A program made the translations under genes and the position numbers. The notes beneath the pieces are model-generated. The model was not told the origin of the DNA, ran no database searches, and saw only the letters and a program-made list of their open reading frames with translations. Shown one piece after another: positions 31,616 through 37,141 of a stretch of DNA of 37,141 bases (the first letter of the stretch is position 1; every line of letters starts with the position of its first letter). Origin of the DNA: Helcococcus massiliensis (lineage in GTDB: Bacteria > Bacillota > Clostridia > Tissierellales > Peptoniphilaceae); the NCBI RefSeq assembly GCF_900258485.1, contig NZ_OGVE01000006.1:1-37141 (forward strand), written 5' to 3'.

Positions 31616-31644
31616 TTGACTTTTGATTAGTGAAATGTTATAAT
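31616..31644 (+). promoter_or_regulatory. veg promoter P2
   Basis: TTGACT (31616-31621), 17 bases and TATAAT (31639-31644), 40 bases downstream of P1. Two near-consensus promoters in tandem imply very high expression of veg. Confidence 0.8.
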
Positions 31645-31680
31645 TAAAATGTTATTAAACATGAAAGTGTGGTGATGTAT

Positions 31681-31923
31681 ATGAAGAGATCAGATGCATT
31701 GGCAGCAATCAGAAGTGAAGTAGAAGAAAATATCGGCAAAAAAGTACAACTAAGTGCTGATAAGGGTAGGAAGAAAATAGTTACTAGAGTGGGCTATATA
31801 GAAAATGCTTTTCCAAATATATTCACTGTTAGAGTGAGTAATGAATACGACGAAAGCTTAACTTTATCATATACCTATTCAGATATATTAACATCAACTG
31901 TAAAAATGAAGGTTGTAAGTTAA
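31681..31923 (+). CDS. veg: Veg family protein
   Basis: This roughly 80-residue protein has the Veg core: SDALAAIRSEVEENIGKKVQ, a Lys/Gly-rich GRKK turn, and YSDILTSTVKMKVV at the end. It is a small SH3-like beta barrel. In B. subtilis Veg stimulates biofilm genes by acting against SinR. In this organism its role is unknown. Three in-frame upstream starts exist (GTG 31669, GTG 31672, ATG 31675). ATG 31681 is chosen because family members begin a few residues before the SDI/SDA motif and GGTG lies 6 bases upstream. Two tandem promoters drive it. Confidence 0.88.
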   Translation: MKRSDALAAIRSEVEENIGKKVQLSADKGRKKIVTRVGYIENAFPNIFTVRVSNEYDESLTLSYTYSDILTSTVKMKVVS

Positions 31924-31927
31924 AAGT

Positions 31928-31956
31928 AAGCATCTTATGATGCTTTTTTATTTTTA
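31928..31956 (+). terminator. Probable terminator after veg
   Basis: AAGCATC (31928-31934) pairs with GATGCTT (31939-31945) followed by TTTTATTTTT. The stem is only 7 bp, so it may be leaky into murI. Confidence 0.65.
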
Positions 31957-31971
31957 AATACGGAGCTTAAA

Positions 31972-32766
31972 ATGAACAATTTACCAATAGGGGTATTTGA
32001 CTCGGGCTTGGGTGGTCTTACAGTTTTAAATGAATTAGTTAAAATATTACCTGAGGAAAAATTCATATATCTTGCTGATTTAAAATATAGTCCATACGGG
32101 GAAAAAAGTGAGCAAGAACTAGAACACATAGTCAAAAGAATACTCAAATATTTTGTAGAAAAACAAGTTAAATTGATTGTAGTTGCTTGTAATACTGCAT
32201 CAACCCTAGATTTAATTAAAAAAAATGAATATGAAGGTATACCTATACTTAATGTTATAGATGCAGCAGTTGATGTAGTGGATGATGAAGTAAAAGATTT
32301 GTTGTTGATAGCGACGAAAAAAACAACGGAATCTAGCACCTATGATGAAAAAATAAAGATTAAGAATCCTAATATAAAATTAACCAAACAAGCTTGTCCG
32401 AAATTTGTTCCGGCTATAGAAGCAGGAGATTTAAGTGACGAAGATATTCAAGATATGGTTGACCAATATCTAGCAAAGTACAGAGAAAAAAAAATAGATG
32501 CTGCAATTCTTGGCTGCACCCACTATCCATTGTGGTATAACTTTATAGAAAAATCACTGAATCCTCAAGTGAAAATATATAATCCTGCGCAAAATTTAGC
32601 CCTAAAGGTAAAAGAGTTTTTGGAAAAAGAAAATTTCACAAATAAGGACGATTCTTATAAAATAGCGGTTTCTACAGGAATCAAGGAGGAGTTTGAAAAA
32701 AAATCTAAAAAAATATTAAAAAATTATAAATTCGACAAAGTAGAAGAAATTAATATAGATTTCTAG
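31972..32766 (+). CDS. murI: Glutamate racemase
   Basis: This 264-residue protein has PIGVFDSGLGGLTV (Asp10-Ser11), the first catalytic Cys in ACNTAS (Cys73) and the second in GCTHYPL (Cys182). It interconverts L- and D-glutamate for peptidoglycan stem peptides and needs no cofactor. Length is normal. GGAG lies 8 bases before the ATG. It begins a cell-wall stretch that continues with a VanY-like protein and murB. Confidence 0.95.
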   Translation: MNNLPIGVFDSGLGGLTVLNELVKILPEEKFIYLADLKYSPYGEKSEQELEHIVKRILKYFVEKQVKLIVVACNTASTLDLIKKNEYEGIPILNVIDAAVDVVDDEVKDLLLIATKKTTESSTYDEKIKIKNPNIKLTKQACPKFVPAIEAGDLSDEDIQDMVDQYLAKYREKKIDAAILGCTHYPLWYNFIEKSLNPQVKIYNPAQNLALKVKEFLEKENFTNKDDSYKIAVSTGIKEEFEKKSKKILKNYKFDKVEEINIDF

Positions 32767-32788
32767 TTGTTTGTACTTTATTTAAGTT

Positions 32789-32805
32789 ACTATATATAGT
32801 ATAAT
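32789..32805 (+). promoter_or_regulatory. -10 region with a 12-bp palindrome before the VanY-like gene
   Basis: TATAAT (32800-32805) overlaps the end of a perfect palindrome ACTATATATAGT (32789-32800). No good -35 hexamer is seen at 17 bases. A start near 32812 would exclude the ATG at 32809 as the initiation codon and supports ATG 32836. Confidence 0.4.
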
Positions 32806-32835
32806 TATATGGGAATAAATGTGCGAGGCCTAGAG

Positions 32836-33729
32836 ATGAATGAAATTAGAAAAAATCAAATAAAAAGAATTTTAAATCAAGAAAAAAGAAAAAGAAAAGC
32901 TAAAATTAGATTGGTTGCAGGAGCTTTAGCGGTTTCCATGGGTCTTACTTTAGCTTATTTTTCTTTTTTTAATAAAAACAATGCAAGTGCAGACACTAGT
33001 GAGAGTGCGCCAGCAATTGAGAGTGTGAATGAATCAAATGAAGCTTATACAGACAAGGTGCTATCATACAAGATTGTTTCTGAAGATAGCCCTGCATACA
33101 AGGCTGTAAAAATTAATCCTGAGATTAGTTATAGGCTAAAAAAAGGCGATTATGTTGAGTTTTACGGCCAAAAAGATACATGGGCTAAAATATCTAAAAA
33201 CAACCAGATAGCCTATATTCAATATGATAAACTAATAGCTAGCAAAGACAGTGAGTTAGTCGTAAAAAGAGGACTGTTAATGGATGGTAAAAATTACACC
33301 ATACCAGAAGATTTTAATGAAGCATTTGATCCTGAGGTTGAAAATGCTCTACTGGTTATGATTGAAGCTATGAGAAGAGAAGGATATGACATAGGAGTTT
33401 CTAAGAAGTTACCTGAGAAAGATTATGAAAAACAGGAACTTGATAAGGATGCAGAATTTGACTATCCTGACTATAAAAACCATACCCTAAGAACGGGTAA
33501 ATCTGTAGAGTTTTCTATCAAAGATAATAAATCTTTCAAAGAAAGTAATGAAGGTAGATGGCTACAAGCTAATGCTCATAAATTTGGATTCATTCTTAGA
33601 TATCCTAGGGGAGAAGAAGCTGTAACAGGCTTTTATCCTAATGATAGGATTTATAGATATGTTGGTGTAGATATAGCTACAGATATGTACGAAAATGATA
33701 TGACTCTAGAAGAATATTTTGATTTATAG
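32836..33729 (+). CDS. Membrane-anchored SH3b plus VanY-like protein, probable inactive D,D-carboxypeptidase fold
   Basis: The start chosen is ATG 32836 (GAGG at 32825-32828; the ATG at 32809 lies at the -10 box). The product has 297 residues. A lysine/arginine-rich cytoplasmic head is followed by one helix (about 26-45), a Ser/Glu-rich stem, an SH3b-like segment (about 78-135, LKKGDYVEFYGQKDTWAKIS) and a C-terminal M15B/VanY-like domain (about 165-290). That domain keeps its structural signatures EGRWLQANAHKFGFILRYPR and IYRYVG. The residues aligning with the metal/catalytic motifs are changed: LRTGKSVE replaces HxTGxAxD, and NDRIYRYVG replaces EPWHxRYVG. Both His ligands and the catalytic Glu are absent. 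It probably binds cell wall rather than cutting it. It lies 7 bases before murB. Confidence 0.78.
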   Translation: MNEIRKNQIKRILNQEKRKRKAKIRLVAGALAVSMGLTLAYFSFFNKNNASADTSESAPAIESVNESNEAYTDKVLSYKIVSEDSPAYKAVKINPEISYRLKKGDYVEFYGQKDTWAKISKNNQIAYIQYDKLIASKDSELVVKRGLLMDGKNYTIPEDFNEAFDPEVENALLVMIEAMRREGYDIGVSKKLPEKDYEKQELDKDAEFDYPDYKNHTLRTGKSVEFSIKDNKSFKESNEGRWLQANAHKFGFILRYPRGEEAVTGFYPNDRIYRYVGVDIATDMYENDMTLEEYFDL

Positions 33730-33736
33730 GTGAAAG

Positions 33737-34645
33737 ATGAGAGAAGAAATTAAAAATAAAATTTTATCTGGTGATTTTGGTGAAGTTTTATTAAATGAAG
33801 AACTTAAAAAATACACAACTATGCATATAGGTGGTCCTGCGGACATCCTAATTATGCCGGAAACTGAAGATCAATTGACAGGTCTTGTGAAGCTCTTAAA
33901 AGGAGAAGATACCCCTCTTACATTCATAGGAAGAGGATCTAACCTTCTTATCAGAGACAAGGGGATCAGAGGAGTAGTTGTTGTTTTAAGAGAAAATTAT
34001 TCTAAAATAAAAGTAGAAGGAAATCTTGTAATAGCCCAAGCTGGGGCAGCCTTAAGAGATGCTGCTATAGCATCTTTTGAAAATTCTTTGACAGGCATGG
34101 AAGCTGTAAGTGGAATACCTGGATCAGTAGGTGGTGGTGTTATTATGAATGCTGGTGCCTACGGGACTGAGATGAAAGATATAATTAAGAATGTTAAAAC
34201 TATGGATAAGGATGGAAATATAAAAGTTTATACAAATGAAGAGATGGATTTTTCATATAGACATTCCTTAGCAGGTGAAAAAGATCTTATAGTATTAGAA
34301 GCTAGCTTCGAGCTAAAAGAAGGCGATAGAGAAAAAATATATGAAGCTTTTGAGGGCTTTGATTATAAAAGGTCGTCAAGACAGCCTTTAGATAGGTATT
34401 CTGCAGGTTCTACCTTCAAGAGACCAGAGGGCTACTTTGCATCTAAGTTGATAGATGAGGCTGGTTTAAGAGGTTTCACAATAAATCAAGCCCAGGTTTC
34501 TGAAAAGCATACAGGATTTTTAATCAATATTGAAAACTCAACCTGTGAAAATATGTTAGAGTTAATTAAAGAAGTACAGAAAATAATAATGGACAAGTAT
34601 TCAGTAAAACTTGAAAGAGAAGTAAAACTGATAGGTGAAGAATAA
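33737..34645 (+). CDS. murB: UDP-N-acetylenolpyruvoylglucosamine reductase
   Basis: This 302-residue FAD-linked enzyme has TTMHIGGPADILIMPET, FAD-site FIGRGSNLLIRD, then SGIPGSVGGGVIMNAGAYG and the catalytic Ser225 in AGSTFKRP. The C-terminal helix motif is FASKLIDEAGLRG. It reduces the enolpyruvyl group of UDP-GlcNAc to make UDP-MurNAc. The GSTFKRP form without the type I loop marks a type II MurB as in other Firmicutes. AGGTGAAAG precedes the start. It heads the murB-rapZ-nudix-whiA run. Confidence 0.96.
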   Translation: MREEIKNKILSGDFGEVLLNEELKKYTTMHIGGPADILIMPETEDQLTGLVKLLKGEDTPLTFIGRGSNLLIRDKGIRGVVVVLRENYSKIKVEGNLVIAQAGAALRDAAIASFENSLTGMEAVSGIPGSVGGGVIMNAGAYGTEMKDIIKNVKTMDKDGNIKVYTNEEMDFSYRHSLAGEKDLIVLEASFELKEGDREKIYEAFEGFDYKRSSRQPLDRYSAGSTFKRPEGYFASKLIDEAGLRGFTINQAQVSEKHTGFLINIENSTCENMLELIKEVQKIIMDKYSVKLEREVKLIGEE

Positions 34646-34657
34646 AAGGAGGTTAGC

Positions 34658-35503
34658 ATGGAGATTATAATTATCACTGGCATGAGTGGTGCTGGCAAAA
34701 CATCAGCTGTAAATATAGCTCAAGATAATGATTATACTAGTATTGATAATTTACCTCCAGAGCTAATATATTCATATATCGACTTATTAAATGATAAAGA
34801 TCAAAAAATTGAAAAATTAGCCTTTGTTATAGATATAAGAGCAGGAAGTTTATTGTCTGGTATAGAAGAAGTTATTGGAGACCTTAGGAAACAAGGTCAC
34901 AATCTTAAAGTTGTTTTTATAGATGCTAATGATGATGAATTGATAAGACGATACCAAGAAAAAAGAAGACCCCACCCTTACAAGGACATGGTTCTTGAAA
35001 ATGCTATAAAAAAAGAAAGAGAAGACCTATTAAAAATTAGAGAATTATCAGATTATTATATAGATACTTCTTCTAATAGTTTAAATCAGTTGAATGCTAG
35101 GCTTTTAGAAATCTTACATGCGAAGAATGAAGCTAATCTTAAATTTGTTAGTTTCGGATTTAAATATGGAATATTAAAAGAGGCGGATTATATATTTGAT
35201 GTTCGATTTATCGACAATCCTTTCTATATAAAAGAGTTAAAACATAAAACAGGTAAGGATGAAGAAGTTGTAAGATATGTTATGTCATATTCTAAAGCTG
35301 AAACTTTTGTTGAAAAAATAGTTGACCTTATAGATTATATAGCTCCTAGTTTTACTGAACAAAGTAAAAATAATTTATTAATTGGGATAGGTTGTACAGG
35401 TGGTCAACATAGGTCTGTAGCCATAGCTGAAAAACTACACAATACATTAAAAGAAAAATATAATTCATCCGTATTTCATAGAGATTCAGATAAATGGCAT
35501 TAG
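34658..35503 (+). CDS. rapZ: RNase adapter / nucleotide-binding protein RapZ (YvcJ)
   Basis: This 281-residue P-loop protein has Walker A GMSGAGKT (8-15), SIDNLPPELI, RYQEKRRPHP and the C-terminal domain with FGFKYG, DVRFIDNPFYI and IGIGCTGGQHRSVAIAEKL. In E. coli RapZ senses glucosamine-6-phosphate and guides GlmZ to RNase E; in Bacillus YvcJ affects competence. The role here is not known. AAAAGGAGG precedes the ATG. It is closely followed by the nudix gene. Confidence 0.95.
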   Translation: MEIIIITGMSGAGKTSAVNIAQDNDYTSIDNLPPELIYSYIDLLNDKDQKIEKLAFVIDIRAGSLLSGIEEVIGDLRKQGHNLKVVFIDANDDELIRRYQEKRRPHPYKDMVLENAIKKEREDLLKIRELSDYYIDTSSNSLNQLNARLLEILHAKNEANLKFVSFGFKYGILKEADYIFDVRFIDNPFYIKELKHKTGKDEEVVRYVMSYSKAETFVEKIVDLIDYIAPSFTEQSKNNLLIGIGCTGGQHRSVAIAEKLHNTLKEKYNSSVFHRDSDKWH

Positions 35504-35513
35504 GAGGGTGATG

Positions 35514-35942
35514 ATGAAAGAGCATAGTGCTGGTGGAGTGGTCATAAAAGATGAAAAAGTACTGTTATTGAGAAAGTACTATGGTGACTGGGTTCTACCA
35601 AAAGGAAAAATTGAAAAAGGTGAAACTACTTCTATTACAGCAAAAAGGGAAGTTGAGGAGGAGTCGGGAGTAAAGGCGGAACCAGTAAGGAAAATTGGTT
35701 ATGCCCGATATTACTACTACAACCAAAACAATCAAAAAGTATCTAAGCGAGTAGATTATTACCTTATGTCATACAAGGCAGGCGATTTAAAGCCTCAAAA
35801 TGAAGAAGGATTTGCTTTAGCGGAGTTTATAGATTTTGACCAAGCGTTAATTAACTTAAAACATGATTCTGAAAAAAACATGGTAAAAAATGCTATAAAA
35901 CAATATAAAAAAATAAGGGAAAAAGATGACATTTTCAAATGA
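35514..35942 (+). CDS. Nudix hydrolase
   Basis: A complete Nudix box is present: GKIEKGETTSITAKREVEEE with the following SGV matches Gx5Ex7REUxEExGU. The fold start is HSAGGVVIKDEKVLLL and the preceding WVLPKG is common in diadenosine-polyphosphate or nucleotide-sugar hydrolases. The ATG at 35514 is chosen because GGAGGG (35503-35508) then has 5-base spacing; GTG 35508 and ATG 35511 are too close. That gives 142 residues. It occupies a place between rapZ and whiA where yvcK usually sits. The substrate cannot be read. Its 3' end overlaps whiA by 17 bases. Confidence 0.9.
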   Translation: MKEHSAGGVVIKDEKVLLLRKYYGDWVLPKGKIEKGETTSITAKREVEEESGVKAEPVRKIGYARYYYYNQNNQKVSKRVDYYLMSYKAGDLKPQNEEGFALAEFIDFDQALINLKHDSEKNMVKNAIKQYKKIREKDDIFK

Positions 35943-36855
35943 TATAAACAAGGAGCTTTCCCAGCTAAAAATTTCTAATAAGATAGAAGCCTTATTAGAA
36001 CTATCTTCAATATTAAAGACAAATGCAAGCATTTCTATAAGAAATGCTTTTATTAATATTAACTTTAGTACGGAAAGTGAATATGTAGTTAAGAGGATTA
36101 ACAATTTAATAAAATACATTTACGCTTATGAAGCTAATATATCTATAGTAAAAAATGACAACATCATGAAAGAGGGTCTATACAATTTGACTATAGAGGA
36201 TGAAGAAATTGCTAATAGGATAATAAACGATAGCGGATTTGATTATTTTGGAAACTACCAAAGTAGCTTATCCACCTTATTTTCAAGGATAAAAAGTAGC
36301 CATAATGGAAGCTCGGCCTTTATAAGGGGAGCGTATCTTGGTTCGGGATCTATGGTAGACCCAAAAAAGAGTTATCTATTAGAGCTAGTCTTCTCAAAAG
36401 AAGAAGATGTGGAATTATTAAGTATGGTATTAGAGGAAGAAAATATTATTCCCTTATATAAAGAAAGAAAAGATAAAAAAATAGTTTATTTTAAAAATTC
36501 AGAGTATATATCGGACTTTTTAAATATTATAAAGGCAAATAAGGCCTTACTATCTTTAGAGAATGTAAAGGTGGAAAAAGATTTAAGGAATAATATTAAT
36601 AGAAAAATGAATTTTGACATGGCTAATTTAAATAAAACTATACAAACTGCCATGAAACAGGTTCAATATATAGAAAGGCTTGAAAAAGAAAAAGCCTTAC
36701 CAGAAGATTTAAAAGAATTAGCCTATATAAGGAAAGAAAATCCGGAATTATCTATAAAAGAGTTAGGGGAAATGATGAATCCACCATTAAAAAAGTCCTC
36801 TGTTGCTTATAAAATGAACAAAATAAAGAATTTAGCAAAAAAGTTTGACAAATGA
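35926..36855 (+). CDS. whiA: DNA-binding protein WhiA
   Basis: This 309-residue protein has the WhiA plan. An N-terminal LAGLIDADG homing-endonuclease-like fold without catalytic acids has its second motif at FIRGAYLGSGSMVDPKKSYL. A C-terminal helix-turn-helix follows (LAYIRKENPELSIKELGEMM, then SVAYKMNKI). WhiA controls sporulation in Streptomyces and influences cell division and chromosome segregation in Bacillus. It starts within the nudix gene (17-base overlap), so translation is coupled. The rRNA operon follows. Confidence 0.95.
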   Translation: MTFSNDINKELSQLKISNKIEALLELSSILKTNASISIRNAFININFSTESEYVVKRINNLIKYIYAYEANISIVKNDNIMKEGLYNLTIEDEEIANRIINDSGFDYFGNYQSSLSTLFSRIKSSHNGSSAFIRGAYLGSGSMVDPKKSYLLELVFSKEEDVELLSMVLEEENIIPLYKERKDKKIVYFKNSEYISDFLNIIKANKALLSLENVKVEKDLRNNINRKMNFDMANLNKTIQTAMKQVQYIERLEKEKALPEDLKELAYIRKENPELSIKELGEMMNPPLKKSSVAYKMNKIKNLAKKFDK

Positions 36856-36943
36856 GTTTTAACTTGCTAATATAGATACTGTCATCAAAAAAGACCTTGT
36901 TTATAGGCTTTAGAAAGAATAATTAAAAAAGTTCAAAAAAAGC

Positions 36944-36972
36944 TTGACAAAGTATTTTATAGGTGATAATAT
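36944..36972 (+). promoter_or_regulatory. rRNA operon promoter
   Basis: Consensus -35 TTGACA (36944-36949), 17 bases and TAATAT (36967-36972); GATAAT at 36965-36970 with 15-base spacing is the alternative. The distance of about 110 bases to mature 16S fits an rrn leader. The stretch 36856-36943 shows no clear terminator for whiA and no other promoter that I trust. Confidence 0.75.
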
Positions 36973-36994
36973 ATATAAGTCGCTAAGAGAGAGA

Positions 36995-37005
36995 TCTCTT
37001 TAAGA
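36995..37005 (+). promoter_or_regulatory. boxA-like antitermination element in the rRNA leader
   Basis: TCTCTTTAAGA resembles the rrn boxA core (TGCTCTTTAAAA) and lies between the promoter and 16S as expected for NusB/NusE-dependent antitermination. It overlaps a short hairpin AAGAGA/TCTCTT (36985-37000). Confidence 0.5.
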
Positions 37006-37081
37006 CGATTTAATAAGAACCTAAACAAATAAATAGTCAAAACTTTTGAGTATAATAATTTCAAAATAAGCTAGATCAAAC

Positions 37082-37141
37082 TTTAATTTGAGAGTTTGAT
37101 CCTGGCTCAGGACGAACGCTGGCGGCGTGCTTAACACATGC
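37082..37141 (+). rRNA. rrs: 16S ribosomal RNA, 5' end (truncated by the window)
   Basis: GAGAGTTTGATCCTGGCTCA (37090-37109) is the universal 16S 5' region (27F site). It continues as GACGAACGCTGGCGGCGTGC and TTAACACATGC, a clostridial-type sequence. The mature 5' end is placed at about 37082 by analogy with Bacillus. The gene runs off the right edge. Confidence 0.97.

Noticed and set aside
35926-36855. WhiA considered as a homing endonuclease because of its LAGLIDADG-like fold
   Set aside because: The catalytic acidic residues are replaced (GAYLGSGS), and the C-terminal HTH and gene order identify WhiA.

Overview
The window comes from a low-GC (roughly one third G+C) anaerobic Firmicute. 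The best guess is Anaerococcus or a close relative in Peptoniphilaceae. The guess rests on AT-rich codon use, a Cna-B adhesin with a sortase signal, a Gram-positive type SRP RNA with an Alu domain, Veg, WhiA and RapZ, and a 16S 5' end of clostridial type that continues into GCTTAACACATGC. The genus is inference; no database comparison was made.

Layout. 1-7127 is surface and envelope biology: the 3' end of a sortase-anchored Cna-B protein; a MacB/FtsX-type ABC exporter on the minus strand; a DUF2975 membrane protein plus small XRE regulator; and a GtrA / GtrB-like / GtrII glucosylation module split over two convergent units. 7193-10785 is a heat-shock operon, a DnaJ/CbpA-like co-chaperone and ClpB, behind a sigma-A promoter with a perfect CtsR-type direct repeat. 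10813-13653 holds an ABC-F ribosome-protection-type ATPase behind a short-ORF/terminator leader, followed by a solitary beta-class DNA methyltransferase. 13661-14122 is a minus-strand RNA unit in which tRNA-Ser(GGA) abuts the SRP RNA with no spacer. 14228-21998 is a sugar operon: lipoprotein, two permeases, GH112 phosphorylase, tiny membrane protein, BadF/NAGK-type kinase and MsmK-type ATPase. With the nearby galT (22962-23951, minus) it sketches phosphorolytic use of mucin or milk disaccharides such as galacto-N-biose or lacto-N-biose. 22121-22958 is an HTH regulator plus a standalone copy of its C-terminal domain, behind a perfect inverted repeat.

24011-36855 is mostly housekeeping: tyrS with an AI-2E family permease; metG-tatD-rnmV-rsmA; a small glutaredoxin; a DUF1858 protein; veg with two tandem promoters; murI; a membrane-anchored VanY-like protein that appears to have lost its zinc ligands; then murB-rapZ-nudix-whiA. 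The window ends in an rRNA promoter and leader and the first 60 or so bases of a 16S gene.

No CRISPR array, transposase, integrase or prophage gene was seen. The most interesting items are the ABC-F attenuator, in which a 10-bp long-range pairing covers the stop of a 4-codon ORF; the zero-spacer tRNA-Ser/SRP RNA transcript; the VanY-fold pseudoenzyme; the GH112 operon with a non-NahK kinase and an uncharacterised small membrane protein; and the regulator/paralogous-domain pair with its palindrome.
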